Part shown: positions 34,988-45,560 of the stretch, one piece after another
Layout: every line of letters starts with the position of its first letter
Position numbering within the stretch: the stretch's first letter is position 1
The notes under the pieces: generated by a model
Databases searched by the model: none
Told to the model about the DNA's origin: nothing
What the model saw: the letters and a program-made list of their open reading frames with translations, nothing else
Assembly (NCBI GenBank): GCA_028671895.1
Contig: JAPMAC010000196.1
Coordinates: 1,116,001 to 1,180,000 of the forward strand
DNA: 64,000 nt
Origin: Oenanthe sinensis
Lineage: Eukaryota > Streptophyta > Magnoliopsida > Apiales > Apiaceae
Direction: 5' to 3'
Translations under genes and position numbers: made by a program

Positions 34988-36166
34988 TGTTATTCGCCCT
35001 TAAGTACACTAAGTTTGGAGAAGGGGGGGTTGAATACAAACTTAAGAATTAATTCAATTTCTTGCGGAAATAAGTTTGTACAAAGAGAGTGTTTAATTAA
35101 GATTGATGTAACTAAGAACTGGATAACTAAAGTGTTGATAACAGAAACAACAAGATTAAAAATTACTAGTGGATTGTTTTTCCACTAGTGAGTTTTTGCT
35201 TTCAATTGATCTTAGTAAAAATACTAAGCTGCGTACAAAGTTGAATGTAGAATTTAGAAAAGCATTACAAGTTCTGCCTGATTTTCTACTTTGCTTTTCT
35301 TGAGTTCTAAAACAAAAACTCCTTCTTCTTTGCTACTGTGTTTTTGCTTTTTATAAACAAAAACTACTCCTCTAGTTTTCTATCGACTGATAACAATATA
35401 ATATTACAATTTATACTGTTTACATAAAAATAGAAACTAGCTCCTTTTCACAGTTTTCCTTGTAGAACTAACTAGCTCTGGAAGTGTCTTTTGTCTTAAG
35501 ATATTCCTTGGATGCTGTGTTGCCTAGAAAGTCTTCACAGTCCTGACAGGACTGTCTTCCAATGATTCAGTTTCTGCACTGTTCCCGTGATATCTGGCTT
35601 TTAGCTAAATAGGGAAACTTTAATCAACTGATAAATGCTGTTAAACTTATCAGTTGATTCACCTTTGCTTATCCATCGATGGATAGGATATCTGTTGATC
35701 AGTTGATGTGTCGATGGATAATTGAGCTATCCATCGACTCCTTATCCATTGATGATTCTTTATCCGTTGACTGTAATTATCCATTGATAGCTTTCATCCG
35801 TTGAGTAGTGTCTTCATCCATCGACTTCAACATCAGTTGATCACTTCACTTGTGAGAATTCTGACTTAGAATATTTACAATTGATCAGCCATTCTTCACA
35901 TCTGTTGAGAAGCTAGAAATTGAAGTCAATAACATCAGTTGACTACATCATTGCATCCATCGAGGTAATACAATCAATTGATAGTAAAACATAAATCAAT
36001 GCTACAATCCAGTTTATCAGTTGAGAAACAAGTTTCAACTGATAACTGGTTTCCTAATCAATGGATATTTATAAGTCATAACCATTGATCAGTTACAGAA
36101 AATAATTTTGAGTCCCTATTGAAATTCTAAGTAATTTGTTATCATCAAAACTCATAATTCCTAACA
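34988..36166 (-). repeat. 5' LTR of SIRE-2
   Basis: 1179 bp, same length as the 3' LTR at 23342-24520 and differing at three places that I could find (near 35454, 35752 and 36080). A TATA box, minus strand GTTTATAAAAAG, lies near 35346-35357. Confidence 0.93.
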
Positions 36167-37502
36167 ATCATTGACAAGATAGTTTTGCGAGTAGCTAAAG
36201 TAGGCCCGAGGAGGTGAAATGTCGGGCAAAATAAGAGTTAATAAAATGACAAAATGTCAATCGTAATGGTCACGATTGGACTCGAGATAGGTTGTGGAAT
36301 TAATATTGAGGCATAGTTGTAACAAGAAGTTGTGAGTTTCCCAAAGGGGGATTTGTTCGTTTGGTTGATTTTGAGTTTAATAGCTAAATGTGTAGTTGAG
36401 TTGTGTTTGCTTGAGATATGAGACCAAGCTGATATATATATCTTGTTATGTTAGAAAGATATCAAGATGGAGTATTATGACGTCTAAATGACGAGAGAAG
36501 ATGTATCCATACCGTGAGAAAAGGAGACTTAATTGGAATGTCTGCCCGTTGCTAAGGACCAAAGGCAAGTTCTCCTAACCTTATACTTTTATTTTCAAAA
36601 GATTATATTCTTGAGTTGCATAGGAGATTAAATTACATTTATGCAAGTTTTTGAAACATGTACTTGATATACTGATGTTGTGGTTGTGATATAAACTATT
36701 TTTGAAATTACGTATTGATTTAATAACTGTTTGAATCTTTCGTAATTATTTGGCTATATGCTATAAGGTATTATAGATATAAGCCGGTGTTTATAAAGGC
36801 TCTAGGAGTAAAGCAGATATTCGTATTTTCAAACATAGACCGGGAGTTGAAAAGTTGTTTTAAAAACTGTTGTAATCCGGGGAACGCCGGAGGCAGATTA
36901 TTTCAAAATAAAGGGTTTAAATATTCCAATAAATATATTTTGGATATTCTTTTAATAAAAGGATTAAATGGAGTTAATAAATATTATTTGAATATTTATT
37001 TTAATTAATGAATATTATTTTGAATATTCATTTAAAAATGGTTTATTAATTGAATAATTATTTAATAAATATTATTTGAATATTTATTAAATATTCTAAA
37101 TTGATTTCAAAATTAGTGGAGGTCTTTGATAATTATTTAAAAATATTTCGACCTTCAGAAAAATTATTTAAAAATAGTGAGGGTTCCCTAATACTTATTT
37201 AAATTTTATTTTATTCTTTTAATAAGAATAAAATATTTTCAGACTTATCAAAAATAGGGAACGAGGTCTAGAAAGAAAAAGGTGATTTATTTTTCAAAAG
37301 AGATTATGTTTTGGCATCACTGCCCTTCGGTGGTAGGGTTTTCAACTTATCAAAACATGAGAGGTTTTCCAACTAACTCCCGGGTCGTGGTTTTAAATGG
37401 TTTTCATCCCTTGATAGAGGACATCAGTTGACGGAGGTCAACACACATTTGTGGTGAAAGGACTGCCCCGAATATTCTGGCAGTACTCATTCAGAGTTTT
37501 GT

Positions 37503-37765
37503 GAATCTATTAACAAGTAAGATATACTTGGGGGACTAAGATTGAGTTCTAGTTCCAGATTAGATAGATGAATCTATTAACAAGTATGATATACTTGGGG
37601 GACTAAGATTGAGTTCTAGTTCCAAGTTAGATAGATGAATCTATTAACAAGTATGATATACTTGGGGGACTAAGATTGAGTTCTAGTTCCAAGTTAGATA
37701 GATGAATCTATTAACAAGTATGATACACTTGGGGAATTAGGATTAAGTTCCAGTTCCAGGTTATA
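37503..37765 (+). repeat. 67-bp tandem repeat, about four units, in the gypsy 5' LTR
   Basis: Units start at 37503, 37570, 37637 and 37704, each beginning GAATCTATTAACAAGTA. The first three are nearly identical; the fourth is diverged. The 3' LTR has the same array with the same unit variants (59234-59496). Confidence 0.92.
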
Positions 37766-38695
37766 GATTATTCCAGTGGACTTGGAGATATAAAGTGTAA
37801 GAGGCTTGTGTGCGGCACAGTCCATCTAGCGTAAGAGGCCGAGTGACGCACGGTCCAGCATTTAAAGGCCCATATGTTGCCTAGGGTGATGACCTGTTTT
37901 GGATCATCCTTCTACTAGTAGTAAAGGTTACTTAACTATTGTACTATACGACTGATCATCGTGTACAATAGGCGTGGTGGATGCTTCAGATATAGTCCCT
38001 TCTTCCAATTGGAATTGTGCTGCAACATCGTAATGAAAGCCAAGGAGCTGATTTACCGAGGGTGTTGTCAGTGGTTGAGATGTTGAGATTTTCGTACTCA
38101 TTCAAACTACTTTGGCAAAAAGGTTTATTTTGCAAACTCGTAGAGTACGTAAAGTGTGCATATTATTGCAGTTTTTTTAAACGATGTTTTAAAAGAGAAT
38201 ATTTATAGTTATATATGTGCTTGCGGAGCTATATTGCTCACGCTTGTTTTCTTTATATATATCACAACACAACAGGTCAGTCGAGATATTTTGATGAAAA
38301 GTTATTTTGAAAACTTAAGCGGGTACATGATGTACACCGAACAGCCACAGTATGCTGAAATTGTCTAAGAGGTTTTGACAAAAGGTTTATTTTAAAGATT
38401 TAAGTGGATATATGATATATACCAATTAAATTATAGATCTTTAAAATGTTTTACTAGATTTTAAACCTTACAAGGGGTATGGTTAAAGGGGTATGATTTG
38501 CTTATGATGAGAAGCAACTATGATTGCGGTATCTTGAAACTGGGTACTTATTATATTTATGGGAATCTAGCAAAACTATAGTTGATACTATTTTGCTAAG
38601 TTATTGTTAATATTATCTCAAAACCGTGAACATAATAAGTTCATTGAGTTTTATTTCAAAATCTTTAGAGGAAGTATGAAAAGGGTGATAACACT

Positions 38696-39461
38696 TGTTA
38701 GGGATATATTCATTTGATGATGTACAAAATACTATAACAGGGTCTAGATTAGTTTATCTGTAATAAGTCTTTCTAGTCTCTGAAATGAATAATCAGAGTC
38801 TAGATGGTCAACATTCATGTTACTTGTACTTAGAAGAATTTCTGTAGAAAGTGAAACCAGAGTCTGCATGAAGATCAGAGTCTGGAAGGTGATCAGAGTC
38901 TATAGACTATCAGAGTCTGTGATCTATCAGAGTCTACATGTGATCAGAGTCTGAAGATCATCAGAGTCTGAAGATTTCAGAGTCTATACAGTTGAGGATA
39001 AATTTGGAAGAAGATCACAGGAATGGAAAGTCTTCGAAGATCAGGATAAATATATTGCAGATATGCTGTGGGAAAGAAAGAGAATTCTAGAAGGAAACTG
39101 TCAACTAATAATTAGGAATTCTATTCCTATTGTAATTTATCTTTCTGTTATTAGTTGATAGGCAGCTCTCTATATATAAACTCTATGTAACCTAATTGTA
39201 AAAGTGTGGAAGTCGAAACAATAATCATCTGAGTGAAATTTTGTGAGAGCATAGAAATAGAGAGAGTTGCTGTGATAAACACAGAGAAGCTGCTAGGGTT
39301 TGTGTACACCCTAGGAGAGTTTTGTATTCACAAATCAATAATACAAAACAGTACTTATTCATATTTTTGTGTTTGAGTTTGTTCTTAATTTGATTTTAAA
39401 TCGGGCAGAAAAGACATACAAGTATTCAACCCCCCCTTCTACTTGTACGACTGGGAAAACA
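38696..39461 (+). repeat. 5' LTR of SIRE-3
   Basis: Starts TGTTAGGGATAT and ends GGGAAAACA. Nine copies of CAGAGTCT lie between 38794 and 38985 in U3. TATATATAAA at 39171-39180 is the TATA box. ATTCAACCCCCCCTTCTAC lies at 39424-39442. Confidence 0.93.
39171..39180 (+). promoter_or_regulatory. TATA box of the SIRE-3 5' LTR
   Basis: TATATATAAA, repeated at 51076-51085 in the 3' LTR. It lies after the motif array and about 280 bp before the LTR end, a fitting place for the start of R. Confidence 0.6.
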
Positions 39462-39463
39462 AT

Positions 39464-39475
39464 TGGTATCAGAGC
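39464..39475 (+). other. Primer binding site of SIRE-3
   Basis: TGGTATCAGAGC, two bases after the 5' LTR; exact match to the initiator Met tRNA complement. Confidence 0.92.
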
Positions 39476-39498
39476 CTAACGTTTAAAATCGATCAAAG

Positions 39499-41799
39499 AT
39501 GTCTGGAAACAAAGATGGCAATTCTAAGATTCCTATGCTTAAGAGAAACGAGTTCACCCACTGGAAGGTTAAGATGCTGCACCATCTGGAAGCAACAGAC
39601 CCTGACTATCTTGACAGGATTAATGAAGGACCCTTTGTGCCCTTAAAAATTGTGCCTCAAATCAATGAGGAAGGCAAAATAACTGAAGAACACCTCGTTG
39701 AGAAACCAAAGGCTGAATGGACAAAAGAGGACAAAGAAAATGTCCTTAAGGAGGCAAAAGTAAAGAACATTCTCTTTAACAATTTAGATTCTGTTCTAAC
39801 TAACTGTGTCATATCATGCAAGACTGCTAAGGAGATGTGGACAAAACTTGAGGTGCACTGTCAAGGGACTAAAGATGTCAAGAAGAATGCTATGTCTTTG
39901 CTCATTCAAGAGTATGAGTACTTTGAAGCAAAATCTGGAGAATCTATCACTGAGATGTATGATAGGTTTACAAAACTCCTGAATGAGATGGCTATGCTTG
40001 GTAAGGTTTATGATTCTGAAGATACGAATACCAAGTTTCTGAGAGCACTTCCTGAAGAGTGGGACAATAAGACTACAGCCATAAGAGAAGCTAGAGATTT
40101 GGATGAACTAACTCTAGAAGAATTGTATGGCAGACTCAAGACATATGATTTGGAGATGCAACAGAGGAAGAATAAGAAGTTTGTGAAGACAAAATCTGTG
40201 GCACTCTTACTGGAGTCTGAGAAAGAACAACAGGAACAACCCACAGAAGCTAGAATCAAGGATTCAAGGAAGAAGGGTAAAGCTGTTGTGGAGTCAGAGT
40301 CTACTGACACAGACTCTGATTCTGATGAAGAGATTGACCTAAGTCAAATGATGGCTATGTTTGCAAAAAATTTCAAAAGAATGAAATTTAACAAAAGAAC
40401 TGGAAAATTTAGCAAGAGGCCATCATTCAAAAAGGAAGATGAGAAGGTTGAGAAGAGCAAGAGTACAATAATCAAACTTGACAAAGCAAAGGTCAAATGT
40501 TTCAACTGTGGAATATTGGGCCACTTTGCTAGTGAATGCAGAAAGTCAAAAAGTCAAGGAAAAGGAAAAACACTTCTATCAACTGGAAAGGATTGGGCAG
40601 ATTCAAGCTCAGAGGATGAAATTGATTATGAAAATCTAGCACTGATGGCATCCTCCTCAAGAAAATCACAATCTCCCAAAGAACCCTCATCTCCTAAAAC
40701 TCAGGTATCAATCTTTACTCCTGAATCCTTAATTAATTTAGACTCTGATGGTATAGAAACTGTGCAAAGTGAGGTCAATAAAATAATGATAACATGTAGG
40801 TCTCTCACTAGTGAAAGTGAAAGGTTGAGAGAGGAAAATTTGACCTTGACTAAAAGGAATGATCATTTAGAGTCTGAGTTAATATTAATGGAACAATACA
40901 AAAAGGATTCTGAGAAACATAGTCATAACTACACTGAAATCTTGAAGGCCTATGACTATGTTAAGAAAGAACTAGAAGAAGAGAGACTCAAGTTTAGAGT
41001 CTGGACAGACTCTGGTAGAAAAGTTCAAGAAATTCTCAATAATCAAAATGTGTGTCAAACTGCTGGTCTAGGCTATGACAAGAGTCAAGACAAAAGACCT
41101 ATTGTTGAGAATGATAACAGTGAAGAAGCTAGCCAAGTTAATAAGACTAAAGACAAAAGTACATTTGTTCCTGTTAAGTTTGTGACACCTAAAGAAAAAT
41201 CTGAAACCACAAACTCATCTGTCATTAGTCCCCCTGTTGATAACAAAAAGACAGATGAAACAGGAGCAAATAACTCTAAGAAAAATATTAATATAGGGTA
41301 CTTGTCTAAGTCAAAATTAAAAGAAAGGCTAGAGAACTTATCAGAGTCTACCAAAACTAGGAGAAATAGGAATGGTAAGGAAGGAATTAATAAGGCAAAC
41401 AATTACCAAAATGATCCTAATGCTCCTAGAAAGAAGTGTTATAGATGTGGCAACCACAACCATTTGGCTATAGATTGTAAAGCAAAGATTGAGAAGAAAT
41501 CAGAGTCTAGTCCTTCTCAGACTCTGAAAAGTCACTACATACCACAGAAACCTTGTTATCACTGTGGTAGCATATTTCATTCTATATATATGTGTAGGGA
41601 CTATCATGATTTGTATTACAATTTTTATGAGCTAAAATCTTCTATTGATAAGAGTTGGTATGACACTGATAAGACTCCACCACAGTCTAGAGCAACAAAA
41701 GATACAGGTAAGCCAAAGGTGAAAATTATTAAGCCTGTTTCTCCTAAAAATAGTAGAAAAGGATCCAAAACTGTTTGGGTCCTCAAAACATCTAACTAG
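39499..41799 (+). CDS. gag: SIRE-3 gag, intact, three CCHC knuckles
   Basis: A 766-codon frame starting 23 bp after the primer site (MSGNKDGNSK), with no internal stop. Residues 1-240 form a copia-type Gag domain. CCHC knuckles are CFNCGILGHFASEC (about residue 334), CYRCGNHNHLAIDC (about 646) and CYHCGSIFHSIYMC (about 685); SIRE-2 Gag has only the first two. A coiled coil lies at about residues 425-500. Ser/Asp/Glu linkers are written with AGAGTCT or AGACTCT, as at 40295-40325. The product should build the particle and bind element RNA. The stop TAG (41797-41799) is followed by pol in the -1 frame. Confidence 0.9.
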   Translation: MSGNKDGNSKIPMLKRNEFTHWKVKMLHHLEATDPDYLDRINEGPFVPLKIVPQINEEGKITEEHLVEKPKAEWTKEDKENVLKEAKVKNILFNNLDSVLTNCVISCKTAKEMWTKLEVHCQGTKDVKKNAMSLLIQEYEYFEAKSGESITEMYDRFTKLLNEMAMLGKVYDSEDTNTKFLRALPEEWDNKTTAIREARDLDELTLEELYGRLKTYDLEMQQRKNKKFVKTKSVALLLESEKEQQEQPTEARIKDSRKKGKAVVESESTDTDSDSDEEIDLSQMMAMFAKNFKRMKFNKRTGKFSKRPSFKKEDEKVEKSKSTIIKLDKAKVKCFNCGILGHFASECRKSKSQGKGKTLLSTGKDWADSSSEDEIDYENLALMASSSRKSQSPKEPSSPKTQVSIFTPESLINLDSDGIETVQSEVNKIMITCRSLTSESERLREENLTLTKRNDHLESELILMEQYKKDSEKHSHNYTEILKAYDYVKKELEEERLKFRVWTDSGRKVQEILNNQNVCQTAGLGYDKSQDKRPIVENDNSEEASQVNKTKDKSTFVPVKFVTPKEKSETTNSSVISPPVDNKKTDETGANNSKKNINIGYLSKSKLKERLENLSESTKTRRNRNGKEGINKANNYQNDPNAPRKKCYRCGNHNHLAIDCKAKIEKKSESSPSQTLKSHYIPQKPCYHCGSIFHSIYMCRDYHDLYYNFYELKSSIDKSWYDTDKTPPQSRATKDTGKPKVKIIKPVSPKNSRKGSKTVWVLKTSN

Positions 41800-41810
41800 T
41801 TGCTTTATGT

Positions 41811-44800
41811 ATGCAGGGAGCTAGGGTAAAGAAAGTAACCCTAATCCTGGACAGTGGATGCTCAGGACATATGACTGGAAAGAAATCCCTGCTTACAAAC
41901 TTTGAGGAAATGGCTGGCCAAGAAGTATAATTTGGAGATGGCAACAAAGGACAAACACTGGGATATGGCAAGATTGTACTTGGGAATGTCATCATTGAAC
42001 AAGTAGCTCTAGTTAATGGCTTAAGGCATAATTTAATAAGCATAAGTCAACTTGGAGACAAAGGTTACCATACTGGCTTTGACAACAAAGAGTGTCTTGT
42101 GACTAACAAAGAAACAGGCATTGTGGTTTTCAAAGGACACAGACATGGTAACATTTATGAAGCCAGCTTGGAGGATTGCATAAACAATGAAGTCACATGT
42201 CTATACAGCAAGGCCTCAACTGAAGAAAGCTGGAAATGGCACAAGAAACTGTCACACATCAACTTCAAAACACTCAACAAGTTGGTTAAACAGAATCTTG
42301 TAAGAGGATTACCACATGTTGATTTTGTACAAGATGGACTTTGTGAAGCATGTCAACTTGGAAAACAAAGGAAATCATCCTTCAAGAGCAAGACAATAAA
42401 TACCATTTCTGAACCCTTTTGTTTACTACATCTTGATTTATTTGGTCCAGTAAATGTTATGTCAATTAACAAAAATAAATATACTCTTGTTATTGTAGAT
42501 GATTTTACAAGATTCACATGGGTTTTCTTTCTACATTCAAAGGATGAAGCTTCTCAACACATAATAGATCATATCACTTTTCTGGAAAGAAAATCAAAGA
42601 AAATAGTAAGAATTCTGAGGAGTGACAATGGTACTGAATTCAAGAATTCAATCATGGAGAACCACTGTGCATCAAAGGGAATTACTCAACAATTTTCTGC
42701 GCCAGGAACTCCTCAACAAAATGGAGTTGTGGAAAGAAAGAATAGGACACTCATAGAAGCTGCCAGAACAATGTTGACAGAGTCTAAGCTGCCAGTATAT
42801 TTTTGGGCTGAGGTAGTCAATACAGCATGTTTCACTCAAAACTGCACTCTAATAAACATGCATGGAAAGACTCCCTATGAAATGATAAAGGACAAGAAGC
42901 CAAGTGTAAAACACTTTCACATATTTGGATGCAAGTGTTATGTACTGAAAGTACATCCTGAAAATCTAAGCAAATTCGAAGCCAAGGCAGATGAATCAAT
43001 CTTTCTTGGATATGCATCAAACACAAAAGCATTCAGAGTGTTTAATCTCAGAACCAAAATTGTTATGGAATCTATTCATGTTGCATTTGATGATAAAAAG
43101 TTTACAGGATTGCAGGATGAGTCAGAGTCTACTACACTGGAATTTGAAAATCTAAAAAGTTCTGAGATAAATGAAGAAGAAGAGGATGAAGACCCTCAAA
43201 CAACTCCTGAACCAACACAGGAATCTGCACACTCTGAGGGGGAGTCAGAAAATTCAACTCCAAATAATTCAGAGTCTAACAGGTCAGGGTCTACCCAGAC
43301 AGAGTCTAGACAGACAGAGTCTAACTCATCAGGGTCTGGGTCAAGCAACTCTGAAGCCTTGTCAGAGTCAAGCAATTTAGGGGGAGCCTCTTCATTTGAA
43401 TTTCACTCAAATACAGAAGATGCAAATGACTTAGGGGGAGCTTCAAGTTCAAGAACCAATCTTCCACCTGCTAGAAAATGGACAAGGAATCACACTCCTG
43501 ATTTAATAATTGGTGATCCTGAGAGTGGTGTACAAACAAGAACAACCACTCAAAATGAATGTCTTTATAGCTGTTTTCTCTCAAAGAATGAACCCAAGAA
43601 AATTGAGGAAGCCTTGCAAGACCCTGATTGGATTATTGCAATGCAAGAAGAATTGAATGAATTTGAGAGAAATAAAGTGTGGAAACTTGTACCAAGACCT
43701 AGAAATAGATCAGTGGTTGGTGCAAAATGGGTGTATAGAAATAAACTTGATGAGAATGGAACTGTAGTAAGAAATAAAGCAAGGCTAGTTGCAAAAGGAT
43801 ACTCACAGGAGGAAGGAATTGACTATGATGAAACTTTTGCACCAGTAGCAAGATTGGAAGCTATCAGAATGTTTCTTGCCTTTGCAGCTCATTCAAAATT
43901 CAAGGTGTATCAGATGGATGTGAAAAGTGCTTTCTTAAATGGAAAATTGGAAGAAGAAGTCTATGTGGAGCAACCACCAGGATTTGTTGATCCAAAGTTT
44001 CCTGATCATGTTTACAGGTTAGACAAGGCACTATATGGATTAAAGCAAGCACCTAGAGCATGGTATGAAACTCTTTCAAAATTCCTTCTTGAAAATGGAT
44101 TCACAAGAGGTACCATTGACAAAACTCTCTTTATTAGAAAATATAAAGGTGATATTTTGCTTGTCCAAATTTATGTTGATGATATTATATTTGGATCTAC
44201 TAATGATAATCTCTGTGAAAAGTTTAGTCAACTAATGCAGTCAAATTATGAAATGAGCATGATGGGAGAATTAAACTTCTTTTTGGGGCTTCAAGTCAAA
44301 CAGAATGATGATGGAATTTTCATCAATCAAACAAAGTATGTAAAAGAACTGTTGAAAAAGTTTGATATGCAAGATGCTGCATCTGCTAAAACTCCCATGT
44401 CAACAGCTACTAAGCTAGACTCTGACCCAAAGGGTAAGAAAGTTGACAACACTAGTTACAGAGGTATGATTGGCTCATTGTTATATTTAACTGCTAGTAG
44501 ACCAGATATAATGTTTGCAACTTGTCTGTGTGCTAGATTTCAAGCTGACCCTAGAGAATCACACTTAATAGCTGTGAAAAGAATTTTTAGATATCTCAAG
44601 GGGGCACAAACTCTTGGACTTTGGTATCCTAGAGAGTCAGATTTTTTTCTAATTGGCTATTCAGACTCTGACTATGCAGGATGCAAAGTAGATAGGAAAA
44701 GCACAACAGGACAGTGCCAGTTTCTTGGCAACAGATTAATTTCTTGGTTTAGCAAGAAACAACAGACTGTATCAACCTCAACAGCTGAGGCTGAATACAT

Positions 44801-45113
44801 TGCAGCTGGAAGTTGCTGTGCTCAAATCCTGTGGATGAGAAATCAATTACTTGATTATGGACTAACATTCTCAAATATTCCTATGTATTGTGATAATACT
44901 AGTGCTATTAAAATTGCAGAGAATCCAGTCCAACACTCCAGAACAAAGCACATTGATGTCAGGTATCACTTTATTAGAGAACATGTTGAAAATGGTACTG
45001 TGACACTTCACTATGTTCCAACTGACAGACAGATTGCAGACATTTTGACAAAACCACTTGATGAATCTACCTTTCTCAAACTGGTAGGTGAATTAGGTAT
45101 GTTAAATATGTAA
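41811..45113 (+). pseudogene. pol: SIRE-3 pol, one nonsense codon after the protease motif
   Basis: The pol frame opens at 41796 and has an ATG at 41811 (MQGARVKK). It runs to 45113 with one TAA at 41928-41930, about 25 codons after the protease DSG (ILDSGCSGHM). Past the stop come integrase (WHKKLSH, CEACQLGK; HLDLFGP, VDDFTRF, VVERKNR), reverse transcriptase (YVDDIIFGS, about 44175-44200) and RNase H (SDSDYAG, AEAEYIA, CDNTSA), all in one open frame ending LGMLNM. The Ser in SDSDYAG is Ala in SIRE-2, and the codon change creates CAGACTCTG at 44662-44670. Apart from the one stop the polyprotein looks complete. The frame overlaps gag by only four bases. Confidence 0.9.
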
Positions 45114-45560
45114 GTGATCAAAATTAAAGAAGCAAGGTATGTACTTTAATTATAGTCCCTGTCTTAACACACTGTGATTAATTGTTAGTGCAACATTTTG
45201 TTTGGTATTTTACCTTGACAGAGTCTAGACTCTGACGAGTCTGTAGACTCTGAAAGTCAGTAGACTCTGAGAAAATTATCGCCTAGACTCTGAAACGGTT
45301 AAAATTCGCGCCTGCAGACTCTGATTGCATTTAAAATGTTCAAATGACTTGAAATAGGCGGTAACAGTTATTTTTTTTGACCGGATACAGGCTGTAGACT
45401 CGTGTGTATTGTATGCAACTTGAACAAAATAGAATTTTTCATACAATTTACTCACTTGTTTATTGCAATTGATTTCTAAGGCAAAAATATTCACAGAGCT
45501 TTTTACGAACCCTAGCTAAATTCTTCAAGCTTCTCCATCACTTTCAACTCAACAACTTTA
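45114..45560 (+). other. pol-ORF3 spacer of SIRE-3, with five AGACTCTG copies
   Basis: A 447-bp stretch without an ORF. Five copies of AGACTCTG lie between 45219 and 45324. The segment just before the ORF3 ATG is a plain leader. A promoter or splice acceptor for ORF3 could be here, but I cannot point to one. Confidence 0.6.

Larger units (their letters stand above)
23342..36166 (-). mobile_element. SIRE-2: near-complete Sirevirus, minus strand
   Basis: A 12,825-bp element with 1179-bp LTRs (34988-36166 and 23342-24520) and the target duplication ATCAT on both sides (23337-23341, 36167-36171). The undisturbed target is at 57898-57902 in the other gypsy LTR. Reading on the minus strand it has a primer site, gag, pol, a motif-rich spacer, a 1300-codon ORF3 and a polypurine tract. 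I count three substitutions between its LTRs by eye, so the insertion is very recent. Only two nonsense codons, one in pol and one in ORF3, break an otherwise full coding set. Confidence 0.95.

Noticed and set aside
34949..35188. Plus-strand frame over the SIRE-2 LTR, repeated at 23327-23542
   Set aside because: It is simply the antisense of the LTR end, present twice because the LTR is.
38794..38985. Regularly repeated CAGAGTCT, considered as a CRISPR-like array
   Set aside because: Repeats are 8 bp at irregular spacing in a plant retrotransposon LTR; no spacer-repeat structure or cas genes.
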